Shown: one piece after another, positions 29,401 through 36,580 of the stretch
How positions within the stretch are numbered: position 1 is the first letter of the stretch
Layout: each line of letters begins with the position of its first letter
Program-made: the position numbers and the translations under genes
Assembly: GCA_947246685.1 (NCBI GenBank)
Contig: CAMXSN010000003.1
Span: 124,001 to 188,000 of the forward strand
DNA length: 64,000 nucleotides
Direction: 5' to 3'
Origin: an uncultured Clostridia bacterium
GTDB taxonomy: Bacteria > Bacillota > Clostridia > Christensenellales > UBA3700
Notes under the pieces: model-generated
Told to the model about the DNA's origin: nothing
What the model saw: the letters and a program-made list of their open reading frames with translations, nothing else
Database searches by the model: none

Positions 29401-31223
29401 TCAAGACCGATTTCGGAAGTATTTATAGAAAGCACTATGTCGCCTATTTGCGGCGGGAACTTAAAATCGAGTCCGCCGATAAGACCGCTCAAAGCCTTTA
29501 AGAAGTCGTTATTTACTCTTACCTGTATGCTGTTGCCGACAACTTGCACAAAGTCTTCCACTCCAAGCACGGCGCCGATTGCCGCGACAAGTCCGTGCAC
29601 CTCGGGAGCCAACGTCCACTCTCCCGTATCTGCATTTGTGGATACGGCAAGCACGTCCACGCCCGCGGTCTGCAATATAGACATAACCGTATCGCGCGAC
29701 GCAGTCGTCAACGACGCGTTGTCATTGACTCTGAAAGACGTCTGGCTTACGCCGGCCTTTTCCTGTTCGCCGCCGAAGAATACTCCGTCTATAGCGTCTT
29801 TTATCATCGTGACAAGTCCTTTTACCAAATCGGCAAGGCTTGCTTCGACCTGCAAATTGATACCCTTCATATAGCTTGGCAACAGTCTGTCAAGATTGAG
29901 GTAGAAACTGCCCTCGGAATAATACAATCCCATTTGCGGCAGCGGATCGGCCAATTGACCGTACTGATTTATAAGGAATAATTCTATAGCAATTTTGTTG
30001 TTGTCAACCTCGCTCATTGCATAATTCAAATCCAAATCGAGAGAGAATTGCAATCTTAAACCCGTTCCGCCCTCGACCATAAGCACGTTTTCGGGCAACT
30101 TCTGAGAACCGGAGAGGAAGCTGTTGACAATTTGACCAACGTCAAGTTGAGCGTAATTGCCGGTTTCGTCTTTTATCGTGCCCAAAGTGAGATCGATGGA
30201 GAACATTATATTAGTAAAGCTAAATTTGCTTACGTTGGTATCGGTGATTTCAGGCAAACCGATATCTGTCGCCGTAGCCGAAGTATCGACGTTAACGGTG
30301 ACTACGCAATTGTTCGACGAAGTCGAAGATTTGTTGTCCTCCACCGATAGATTCAAATCGGTGATAGCTCCGTCTTCATCAAAACTGGAATTTAAGAAAA
30401 TCTGAACGTCTGGAATAAGTCCGGTCAAATAATTGAAGATCGGCGGCAGCTGAACGGGCAACTGTATTATGCCGATAAGTCCCGCCAACTGGTCAAGGAA
30501 TTCTTTTGGCATTACTTGCATCGCTATATCAGTGCTTCCGTCTTCGGCTTTGGTTATTATCGGATCGTTTTGGAATATCATACCTACGACCAATTCCAAA
30601 ATCGAATCAACCGTAAATCCGGGCAGCAAACCTGCAAGAAGTCCGTCAAGCTGATCTTTCCACTCAGGCCACTTCTCGGGTACGGTCTGCAACAGCGGAT
30701 ATAGATAATCCATATCAAAGTCTTCAAGGTAAAGCAAAGCTTTATCTTCGCCTGTAGAGATATATACCTTACCGTTCATTATATACAGCCCGAATAAGAA
30801 TTCTTTGTCTTTAGAATTCTTGAGCTGACGGTATGCGGTAAGCGCAAGCTCCAACCTGTCGCTGTAGATATTGGTTTTCAACGACATCGTAGTTACGCCC
30901 TCGGGTGTAGTCGCCTCAAAACCTATATCGAAATTTATTGCCTGTTCGGCAACCGTATCGCCTACCGACTCGACGATCTTATTGAGCACTTCCATTTGAG
31001 TATACTGCTCAATGGGCTCATCTTCGCCAGGATTCGGGGTTGGCTTTGGCGGTTTAGGTTTATTATTGCCGCCGCTTGGCAGCTGGTCTCCCGACTGCGT
31101 ATGATCGCCGCTCTGCACCTTATCACCGCTGTCATCCGGATCGCAAGCTACAAATACGGAGCAAAGCGCCATAATCAGAACGACCGCTAAAAGCAAAACC
31201 GTAATTAACTTAGATTTTTTCAT
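23406..31223 (-). CDS. Giant lipoprotein with four long tandem units and IDP-type beta repeats
   Basis: The protein has 2605 aa. The signal peptide ends in a lipobox (VFVAC, Cys27), followed by a low-complexity SGD/KPKPPKP linker. Roughly residues 80-1300 contain four related units, each marked by G-[IL]-Y-x-x-x-x-x-[FIV]-[YI]-[IL] (near 145, 432, 771 and 1117) and long hydrophobic/amphipathic beta stretches. The C-terminal third has beta domains with a repeated I-D-P motif (IDPYRYY, IDPFDFK, IDPIQTN, IDPFVYT) like bacterial Ig folds. I recognise no catalytic site. The RBS AGGAGAGGAATTTT directly precedes the ATG. It is the first gene of the giant-protein operon. Confidence 0.82.
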   Translation of the reverse strand: MKKSKLITVLLLAVVLIMALCSVFVACDPDDSGDKVQSGDHTQSGDQLPSGGNNKPKPPKPTPNPGEDEPIEQYTQMEVLNKIVESVGDTVAEQAINFDIGFEATTPEGVTTMSLKTNIYSDRLELALTAYRQLKNSKDKEFLFGLYIMNGKVYISTGEDKALLYLEDFDMDYLYPLLQTVPEKWPEWKDQLDGLLAGLLPGFTVDSILELVVGMIFQNDPIITKAEDGSTDIAMQVMPKEFLDQLAGLIGIIQLPVQLPPIFNYLTGLIPDVQIFLNSSFDEDGAITDLNLSVEDNKSSTSSNNCVVTVNVDTSATATDIGLPEITDTNVSKFSFTNIMFSIDLTLGTIKDETGNYAQLDVGQIVNSFLSGSQKLPENVLMVEGGTGLRLQFSLDLDLNYAMSEVDNNKIAIELFLINQYGQLADPLPQMGLYYSEGSFYLNLDRLLPSYMKGINLQVEASLADLVKGLVTMIKDAIDGVFFGGEQEKAGVSQTSFRVNDNASLTTASRDTVMSILQTAGVDVLAVSTNADTGEWTLAPEVHGLVAAIGAVLGVEDFVQVVGNSIQVRVNNDFLKALSGLIGGLDFKFPPQIGDIVLSINTSEIGLESVKVNATLDKINYDEDGELDGKVPTAEVELKIHDFLIGYEDPNMDTKIARIDKTNVSYLNKLSSVVDTVLGGITLSSNFNLKFSEGTYDLAPFIAGFGVKEVEKLELLWKFNKDFVLDASLNLQIALNRQDPSKSLIVLEIKTEEGITVGNSEIIPGNTTLIGIYGYNNNIYIDLSNFKIANITLPKLSFQLNFSQLVFNILDDTIDKMLQQMNITGGDFEFKFDLADLIFGKGESDVPAAGENSGEIALANQTSKDNATAEEIKALVLSVNTDRINLTLSMGAILAILSTMNTDIGKTLSNALSLMEVDLIVNMGRTDEVGFTFDFDANIIPKLDSENNAVYYYDKDGKRLPSRDANGNKIYYSEKEYERKEYYYGDVPLKLHFEAGTKNYPIKVGDITGYRYDIESKVESFKTYKSDLIQAIMDTVGKGEVVIDIDLQTMANQMDLTSMINNVLANMGKQIDLPLRLNLDDWNANVQLVVRWNLDLKNTIRSAIELALEYEGKKIFGIYIYRGSIIIDLEGLGLISAEVTNLNVVSKLFGMINDMIKQIGDFDLSKIINDFLKNQNLPTVPGAPEGGDVATGGDVPTVGEDFEALDLVQYILQAVSLEDTKICVNFSAALISTVLNELLGMNLGIDFNLDAELDLFKGNSFSIDLGVEDLSFDITLQLDVGGDIDIFVDYDSIPDWNAIDGRTLATTMLDNLNVGFKLDFVNYTSDTIALEKETSGSTDNNVAYTRVLIEKVGPEGKMLTNLKNNVRIDEGAFVITVAHLDRDRFDNTDKGRLTPLVYVVLDYKKTSGQMQIKLCKNVIKALGFVDLGDFVDISTNMDLIGQLAPVFDNLLKTLDGVFDKKSDEADNSGTPAAHAGENDSDTPSEPTGFDKIFAELDIMKLLGDGIDINLRSNGNFNVEISFDPYLINKLIDDVLSMVFGPDSILDLASMAPQMFSQNYLANVNWTREITGGSSNSFWSTLRSQLTPLLNDVLYSLAGIRPVTDTVAFTDIYKQIRKIICGLLPFAVFNEFKVGLNVVNANIANLYVTGYDHGQDIKGEQEGDKTYDSKAQARGNGYYTEIWLYNVGDHVGDPGGSFTEEGIVTWDDIPTQIDFAPYTYATVDDGEKALKEAYFGTDKIARYQRKQDIFKTKVTFQIIKERGVVCAKSIDDLDLSQPGEYIVRATANFGTHKNVELIRTLDIKINAKGLAGGIESIEPIEMHVYDRLPDFITLHLKDDPEPRKVNTKYLRFENMEPQKYTAHSITARVIFPNSAYNQDVTVNYLDSTINQIVVDGVEGNVVNVNLYEYNTEKTKIEDYIADRIYFKYKDGKAIGMDVNEAWDTSAASMLFDRELNVDGKYSDDVSGGEFTVTNYIGTGAARQQVVLKFVIKTKKITKLTINGMENTLRIDPYRYYLYEITPETALNEKGESLKESYNPFPKVATAEYYEEYVGADGKTVVDTYEEEVHIKWGDCSGIKFDWANENNGSTPIKVYLDNGYEEYTGSFTWKFDTNAVVMRNQIEGLYFDKDLTQTTLFIDPFDFKIKEEKGEATYPETAWVQFTNGKLYEMPIAWTGTEKIDIDYASQFAQLNVHIGFDPSVYVSGDANSIKELVNINGTLLQDVVVNVKVKNVKPVGIELAGSEMLEGTTYYIDPIQTNYYGMPAFPSQVKVKYDNGDYAVLDVTWEKNFNITMTGRKGLKAWAVITESYKYPINVEIIDRTALQSTVTHIDIDPFVYTTDEKGGRIYDAYSEYIELYQKVGDLNLETFEIENRVLTTAPVSDDEKYQSRLTYVLKYTLQDGIEQSFTANTVDTLRDFIDKTENLTAVSVDVVEYYPVNVSWDLTDVNYSIPDEYEVKAIIRRGTEYQKAYKVGVTVIEKHVTGLANDYIQISYGGTSLSEEQRETKKIVTKMNVYFTDKDGKTSYGQYEVTIDLSTIDFNTYTLLQESGSDGGVVCKDKNGNVIESTDESIHAQAYTVKATVCSGEIAQETTVKVNVVLNNMSAN

Positions 31224-31328
31224 AAAATTCCTCTCCTATAATCAGCAAAATGTTTTTATAGTTCACTAATATATTAAATGCGCCACCTTAAATTTAGCTT
31301 AATTATTTTAGTATATTTTCACGCGCTT

Positions 31329-31357
31329 ATTATATATAGGCGCTGATATAGCGTAAA
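31329..31357 (-). promoter_or_regulatory. Probable promoter of the giant-protein operon
   Basis: On the minus strand the -35 box is TTTACG (31357-31352), the spacer 17 bases and the -10 box TATAAT (31334-31329), about 105 bases upstream of the start codon at 31223. The -35 is weak, but the -10 and spacing are ideal. Confidence 0.5.
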
Positions 31358-32421
31358 TTGAGTTATTTGACGGGTCTAAACCACAATATCTAGCGCCCCT
31401 CGACTGCCGATAAATAAATATTGTGTTTTGACGAAGTAAAAAGTTTTACAAAAATTTTACACGCAATTTTTCAACTTCGACAGATTCTGCCAATATTCGG
31501 CTTGAAAATCATTATAAAATCCGTGCAAACTGTCAATCGAATCAACCATTATTGCAAATATTTTAACGATTGAAATCGTCATAGATTCGGTCAAATAGCC
31601 GCGCAGACATTCTTAAAAATCGCTTTGTATCAGACTTGATGGATTTACTTTCCAATGTATAGAGAATGCTGATATATTTAAGTCGACTGACAGCAAACGA
31701 AAATTCGATAAACGGATGAGATTCTTTGATTCCGCATACGCTACACTCAGGATGACGGATTATATCTGTGATATGTCATTTCGACCGCAGTGGAGAAATA
31801 TAATCAGTTTATACTACTGTTGAGATTCTTCGACTGCATTTCATTACGCTCAGAATGACACATGTAATCGGATTAGATATTTCGACTGCGCTGTCGCTCC
31901 GCTCAATATGACAGGACTTTTTAATTAAGTATCTTAGTTTAAGGATAACTAATCTAGTTCAACTAACAAATAATTACAATGTCATTCTCAGCATAGTCGT
32001 AAGGAGCGAAGCGACGGTATAGCGATTGCTACGTTATGCTATTAACGATATCCGCTTAACAAGGACCGCCAAAATGCAAGCAAAGCGGCATTTTCGTTTG
32101 GGCGGAAGGGAGTAATCCGACTGATAATACGGCAAGTCTATTTGATATAAATATACTTGCCGCTCTGAAAATAATTACGTTCTTTATATATGGACAAAAT
32201 GGTAATATTTGCCAATAAAGTTTATGAGCAAATATATGCGACGATTGATCGCCCGATTACTCTTCAAGCCTGATATGGCATTTTATATTCGTTGCATAAT
32301 GACATTTGGACAAATAACGTTGACAGAAAACTCATCAATCTCAAGAGCGCAAACAAAATACGCCGTAAAAAATTATATGTATATTTCGGATAAAGTCGGC
32401 ATACTATTTGACGTTAATACG
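31358..32421. other. Non-coding stretch of about 1 kb
   Basis: This is AT-rich sequence without a supportable gene on either strand. It holds a cluster of related palindromic repeats (31720-32017, listed separately), a long imperfect inverted repeat near 32065-32106 (CCGCCAAAATGC...GCATTTTCG...GGGCGG), and stop codons throughout. The 3' part borders the response-regulator stop at 32422. No tRNA-like or riboswitch-like fold was recognised. Confidence 0.6.
31720..32017. repeat. Cluster of palindromic intergenic repeats (TTCGACTGCGCTCAGAATGACA type)
   Basis: Four degenerate copies were found: about 31720-31800 (two arms in opposite orientation, CTCAGGATGAC and GTCATTTCGACCGCAGTGGAGAAA), 31823-31861 (GATTCTTCGACTGC...CGCTCAGAATGACA), 31878-31914 (TTTCGACTGCGCTG...CGCTCAATATGACA) and, inverted, 31980-32017 (TGTCATTCTCAGCATAGTCG). 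Repeats of this kind occur between genes in many bacteria. Confidence 0.65.
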
Positions 32422-33087
32422 TCATCTTTCTTTCCACATATAGCCCACGTTTTTTACCGTTTTCAAATAATCTTTACAGCCGTATTTTTCGAGAATTTTT
32501 CTAAGTTTGGACATATAGACTTCGACTACCGTTATAACGGTTTCGCTGTCAAATCCCCAAGCTCTGTTAAATAGCTGTTCTTTAGAAATTATCGTGTTGC
32601 GATTACGCACGAGATACTCAACTATTTCATACATACGCGCCGACATATGCACAAATTCTCCGTTAATTTTGACCATTTTGCTAGCGAAATCCAATTCAAC
32701 GTTTTCATATGCATAGCGAGTGTTGAAATTGTTGTTGTATCTCCTCAACAGCGCCTCGGTTCTGGCGACAAGCTCTTCGGAATCAAACGGCTTGCCTACA
32801 AAATCGTCCGCGCCCATACGCAAACATTCGACTCTTTTTTCTACCGTGTCGAGAGAGCTGACTATAATAACGGGACAGGTGCTCTTCTTTCTCAATTCCT
32901 GCAAAATTTCGATACCGTTTTTTCCGGGCAGTAATATCTCTGCGAATATCATATCATAGGTATTCGATTCCGCCAGACACAGTCCGTCAAGCCCGTCGTA
33001 CGACGAATCGCATGCGCCAAGCCTGCTTACGCTGTCTTTTATATTTTGATTTGCGCCTATATTGTCATCTATTATTAAAAATTTCAT
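32422..33087 (-). CDS. OmpR-type response regulator with Glu at the phosphoacceptor site
   Basis: The 221-aa protein has a receiver domain (1-115) and a winged-helix DNA-binding domain (about 125-220, ending in VKNVGYMWK). The acidic pair Asp7-Asp8, the Ser77 position (VIIVSS) and Lys99 (GKPFD) are kept, but the expected phosphoacceptor Asp is Glu50 (MIFAEILLPGKNG). No histidine kinase gene lies nearby. The start at 33087 was chosen because GGAGG lies 6 bases upstream; a GTG at 33099 overlaps the RBS. It may be locked in an active-like state or controlled without phosphorylation. Targets are unknown. Confidence 0.88.
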   Translation of the reverse strand: MKFLIIDDNIGANQNIKDSVSRLGACDSSYDGLDGLCLAESNTYDMIFAEILLPGKNGIEILQELRKKSTCPVIIVSSLDTVEKRVECLRMGADDFVGKPFDSEELVARTEALLRRYNNNFNTRYAYENVELDFASKMVKINGEFVHMSARMYEIVEYLVRNRNTIISKEQLFNRAWGFDSETVITVVEVYMSKLRKILEKYGCKDYLKTVKNVGYMWKER

Positions 33088-33182
33088 ATCCCCCTCCACG
33101 AAAACGTGAAAATTAGAAATTTTATCTGCGGCAGCTTCTCATTCATGCATGACTAGCGATTGGGAAAAGCCTTCTTTTCGTC

Positions 33183-33211
33183 AGTATAACACAACGATAA
33201 ATATTTGGCAA
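33183..33211 (-). promoter_or_regulatory. SigA-type promoter of the response-regulator gene
   Basis: On the minus strand the -35 box is TTGCCA (33211-33206), the spacer 17 bases and the -10 box TATACT (33188-33183), about 96 bases upstream of the start. The rest of the 300-base gap to 33389 holds nothing else that I recognise. Confidence 0.6.
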
Positions 33212-33389
33212 ATAATTTCTCGCGGTTGATTTTTGACTAAGACCGTCCGTTTTGCATTCAAAAATTATAAAAATCGCCCCATATGAATTTATCAATATAA
33301 AATCATTCGACCGCATAATCACATATGCGATCGAACTGTCGTAACTTAGGCGCAATCAACAAAAACGCCGTATAATATATGATAATCCG

Positions 33390-33920
33390 TTATCTCTTAA
33401 CAAAAAATCCTTTTTGGCTTGCGCAAAGCGGACAAATTTCCGGCGCATGCGAGCTGTCGCAAAAGTAACCGCATTTGATACATTGCCATTTTGCAATTCT
33501 ATCTCCAGCGTAAAGTTTTCCTACCTTCAAGTCGGACATAACGGCTTTCAGCTCCTCTTCCGTCCTGCCGTCTACTTTGGATATTTCATCAAAAATACCT
33601 GCGATATACCCAAATCCTTCCGATTCGGCAACCGACTTGAATTCCTCCCTGAGCCTTCTTCCGCTCCTATGAAGTTCTCCCGCGCAATAAATCAGATTGG
33701 CAAGCGTATCGACTTCTTCTCCGTTCTCCAAAAGTCTGTAGAGCACTCTGCAATGCTCCCTCTCCTGCCTGACAATCGCATCGAGTTTTGCCGCAACTGT
33801 GAAATACCCCTGCTCCCTTGCTCTCTCGGCAAAACATCCGAGCATAATCATATTTTTGCCTCTGCTTTCTATTTCTTTGAGCACGTTCTCAAACGTGGCT
33901 CCGCTCATTTTCTCTTGCAT
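33390..33920 (-). CDS. Rubrerythrin-like protein with degenerate diiron domain
   Basis: The 176-aa protein combines a ferritin-like four-helix domain (about 1-140) with a C-terminal rubredoxin-like domain (WQCIKCGYF...ICPLCASQKGFF) whose four iron-binding Cys are intact. In the ferritin-like part the first E..H pair (QEREHC) remains, but positions that usually supply iron ligands in the second half look changed (AGELHR and KVDGRTEEE in place of the usual GExHE and AExxH). Rubrerythrins reduce peroxide in anaerobes; this copy may have lost that activity. The start at 33920 follows GGGAGGA by 7 bases. It is monocistronic. Confidence 0.78.
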   Translation of the reverse strand: MQEKMSGATFENVLKEIESRGKNMIMLGCFAERAREQGYFTVAAKLDAIVRQEREHCRVLYRLLENGEEVDTLANLIYCAGELHRSGRRLREEFKSVAESEGFGYIAGIFDEISKVDGRTEEELKAVMSDLKVGKLYAGDRIAKWQCIKCGYFCDSSHAPEICPLCASQKGFFVKR

Positions 33921-34079
33921 AAAAAATCCTCCCTGCAAGAAGATTTTATCCATTTGGACTTCTTCTATACAGAGAGGATGCGCTCCCGTCGCTTTCGGAG
34001 GTATATTTATTTAACCGATAAGGCAATTTGACTAAAAGATATTAATTTGCGACGAGAGCAGTCGAATATGTCATTATTG

Positions 34080-34949
34080 TCAAACGAATCTCTTCGCTAC
34101 TATGAAATAACTCCATCTCTTGGGACTTATCTCCTCGATGACCGCATGGTCGGAAGCAGTGTGCAATATGTAGTTATCTCCCAAATAAAGCGCCACGTGT
34201 CCCACTCTTTCCACTCCGGTCTTGTTGTATCTGTCGGCGTTGGTGAAAAACATTACATCGCCTCTGCGCAAATCGTTGTCTCCCACTGTCGTGCCCTGCA
34301 ATACTTGAGTGCGCGTATTCAACTCAAGAAGCACTCCCGCTCCGTGATAAAATATGTATTGAATCAGCGCCGAGCAGTCGAATTCGCCCTGTACGAAATT
34401 TGAATTGAGTTTGCCGTTGCCCCAATGATACCTCTGGCTTCCCCATACGTAAGGATATCCCATTAGTTCTTCGCCGACGGCAATGATTTTTTCAACCTTT
34501 TCGCCGCCTTGCTTCATCGTGACTATATTGGCGTAGTTATTCCCCGCATATACGTAAGCGGTCTTTTGCTTGTATACGGTCTTATACCAACCGTCTTTTT
34601 CACCGGAATATCTAAGCATGTCTCCTCTATCCATACTTCCCACAACCGAACCTCCGGTCGAAGGAGCGCTTCTGATATTAAGACTGGACGCTCCGCTTTT
34701 TATCATATAAGAATAATTGATCTGCGGTTGAACAGGCAACTCATCTTTGTCGCCGTCTCCCTCGCCGTCTGATTGCGGAGGTTTGGGAAGTCCGACAACG
34801 GGCTTGTATTTATCCCAATCCACACTCCATTGCCCAAAACCGTCGCCGTCGTTATCGATTCCGATACGGCTTTGACAACCGAACATAGTAAAGCTGAGCA
34901 AAATGCACGTGAGCGCTAAGCCCAAACCGAATTTTGATAATTTTTTCAT
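34080..34949 (-). CDS. NlpC/P60 peptidoglycan hydrolase lipoprotein with SH3b domain
   Basis: The protein has 289 aa. The signal peptide ends with a lipobox (TMFGC, Cys25), then an Asp/Gly-rich linker, an SH3b cell-wall-binding domain (about 80-142, LNIRSAPSTGGSVVG) and an NlpC/P60 domain (150-289) with Cys192 (FDCSALIQ), His251 (GHVALYLG) and His263 (ILHTAS) as the catalytic set. The family cleaves gamma-D-Glu-diamino acid links in peptidoglycan stems. The RBS AAGGAGG lies 6 bases before the ATG at 34949. The gene stands alone with its own promoter. Confidence 0.92.
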   Translation of the reverse strand: MKKLSKFGLGLALTCILLSFTMFGCQSRIGIDNDGDGFGQWSVDWDKYKPVVGLPKPPQSDGEGDGDKDELPVQPQINYSYMIKSGASSLNIRSAPSTGGSVVGSMDRGDMLRYSGEKDGWYKTVYKQKTAYVYAGNNYANIVTMKQGGEKVEKIIAVGEELMGYPYVWGSQRYHWGNGKLNSNFVQGEFDCSALIQYIFYHGAGVLLELNTRTQVLQGTTVGDNDLRRGDVMFFTNADRYNKTGVERVGHVALYLGDNYILHTASDHAVIEEISPKRWSYFIVAKRFV

Positions 34950-34980
34950 TTTGTTCCTCCTTTGTTCTCCTCGTGATTTC

Positions 34981-35009
34981 ATTCTAACATTTCGTTAAAA
35001 CATTAACAA
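34981..35009 (-). promoter_or_regulatory. Promoter of the NlpC/P60 gene
   Basis: On the minus strand the -35 box is TTGTTA (35009-35004), the spacer 17 bases and the -10 box TAGAAT (34986-34981), 31 bases before the start codon. Confidence 0.55.
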
Positions 35010-35064
35010 TACACAAATTTTGGAAATGGAACCTCCCGATAATAAGAATTACTCCCGCAAATCA

Positions 35065-35092
35065 TTGCCTTTGAATAATATTGTGATATACT
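35065..35092 (+). promoter_or_regulatory. Promoter of the DUF815 ATPase gene
   Basis: TTGCCT, a 16-base spacer and TATACT stand about 78 bases upstream of the ATG at 35171, divergent from the NlpC/P60 promoter. Confidence 0.5.
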
Positions 35093-35170
35093 AATATCGG
35101 CAACGGCAACAGCCTGCCTTTCATTAATGCGCCAACTCACGCTTAATGCAAAATTTGCGGAGGTAAATAT

Positions 35171-36436
35171 ATGTTGAAATACATCGGACAACTGAGACTC
35201 TACGACACGCGCGGTACGCTGCTGGATAAATTCTCCCGCCTCACCTGCGGCGAAGATATTCCATTGACCGACACTTACGGAGAATTGCTTAATTTTGCGG
35301 AAACGCACGCCGTAGAAGGCAACTGCTGGCAATACTACGTAGCGTACTTTATTGCGAGCGACGTCAATGCCTTTTCGCTAGCTTATGAAAGAAAAGACGA
35401 CGCAAGAGGCACTCTCAAAGCATTTGCGCTTGACGACTGCAAGAATCTTATGGCTATATTCAACTACAACTTGCCGTCGCTGCCGTCGGTCGGCAACAAT
35501 GCAAGCCTGCTTGCCAACTTCAAAAGCGTATGCCGAAAATCCCGCAAACCGTATGCCGAGATCATCGCGCAATTCTCGCGCGATCTGGCGCAGTGCCGCT
35601 CGGCAGAATCATTTTTCAATACCGTAAAATCTTTTTATATATCTTACGGAACGGGAGAATTGGGACTTAATAAAGCATTTAGAATAGTAGGCAAAGACGA
35701 ACTCCCGCCGGAAAAGACGTCGCACCATTCTTCTCAACTGCTGCCTGTGACGTGCACGGATACGAAACGATTGAGCGATATAGTCGGATACGATTTGCAA
35801 AAAAATCTCGTGGTTGCCAATACCGAGGCTTTTCTTCAAGGTAAAAAAGCCAACAACACTTTGCTGTACGGCGATATGGGCACCGGGAAATCATCCACGA
35901 TAAAGGCTCTTATAAACGAATACTATAAGGACGGACTGCGCGTTATCGAAATATATAAGCACCAATTCGCTTATATTAGCGATATAATCAGCCGTATCTC
36001 ATCGAGAAACTATAAATATATACTCTATCTCGACGACCTGTCATTCGACGATTTCGAGGTTGAATACAAATATTTTAAGGCTGTAATAGACGGCGGTCTG
36101 GAAATCAAACCCGACAACGTATTAATCTACGCAACGTCGAATAGACGGCACATAATAAAGGAAAACTACAGCGACGGCAATGATATAGATTCTACGGACG
36201 AGCTGCATAAATCCGATACTAAAAACGAAAAACTTTCGCTGGTTTCGCGGTTTGGTCTGAGCGTATACTATCCCTCGCCCGACCAAAGACTGTTTCTCGA
36301 AATCGTGAGAGAACTTGCAAAAAAACACGGTTTGCCGCTCGATGCCGATCTTGAAAAAAAGGCGTTGACTTGGGCGATACGCAACGGAGTCAAATCCGGA
36401 CGCATGGCGGAACAATTTATACATTCACTGCTATAA
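35171..36436 (+). CDS. DUF815-family AAA ATPase
   Basis: The 421-aa protein has an N-terminal alpha-helical part (1-195) and an AAA-type ATPase domain with Walker A GDMGTGKS (234-241) and Walker B YILYLDDLSF (Asp288, Asp289). The later RRHIIKENY and SLVSRFGLSVYYPSP segments fit sensor and arginine-finger regions. Size and motifs match DUF815 proteins, which are common in clostridia and have no settled role. The RBS GGAGG lies 7 bases before the ATG. The gene is monocistronic. Confidence 0.88.
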   Translation: MLKYIGQLRLYDTRGTLLDKFSRLTCGEDIPLTDTYGELLNFAETHAVEGNCWQYYVAYFIASDVNAFSLAYERKDDARGTLKAFALDDCKNLMAIFNYNLPSLPSVGNNASLLANFKSVCRKSRKPYAEIIAQFSRDLAQCRSAESFFNTVKSFYISYGTGELGLNKAFRIVGKDELPPEKTSHHSSQLLPVTCTDTKRLSDIVGYDLQKNLVVANTEAFLQGKKANNTLLYGDMGTGKSSTIKALINEYYKDGLRVIEIYKHQFAYISDIISRISSRNYKYILYLDDLSFDDFEVEYKYFKAVIDGGLEIKPDNVLIYATSNRRHIIKENYSDGNDIDSTDELHKSDTKNEKLSLVSRFGLSVYYPSPDQRLFLEIVRELAKKHGLPLDADLEKKALTWAIRNGVKSGRMAEQFIHSLL

Positions 36437-36489
36437 AAATCTGTCAAACGGCTAAGATCACAGCATATAATTTATTACGCGCCAAAGTG

Positions 36490-36519
36490 TTGATTAACTT
36501 TTGCAAAATATGCTACAAT
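36490..36519 (+). promoter_or_regulatory. Promoter of the SIS-domain gene
   Basis: TTGATT (36490-36495), an 18-base spacer and TACAAT (36514-36519) lie about 60 bases before the ATG at 36581. Confidence 0.5.
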
Positions 36520-36580
36520 TATATTTGAAAACAGTCAGTTCAAAGGACTTGGCAAAGACATTAATTAGAGAGGTAAATCT

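Noticed and set aside
31470..31485. TTCGACA, a possible Spo0A box upstream of the giant operon
   Set aside because: Only the core matches, the flanks do not, and it lies about 120 bases upstream of the predicted -35 box. A short core like this is expected by chance.
31224..32421. Search for tRNA, riboswitch or small RNA genes in the largest gap
   Set aside because: No cloverleaf, T-box or known riboswitch core was seen. The structured parts are explained by the dispersed repeats.
32209..32574. 121-codon frame at the end of the non-coding stretch
   Set aside because: It runs into the response-regulator gene in antisense, has no RBS, and its first part has no recognisable features.
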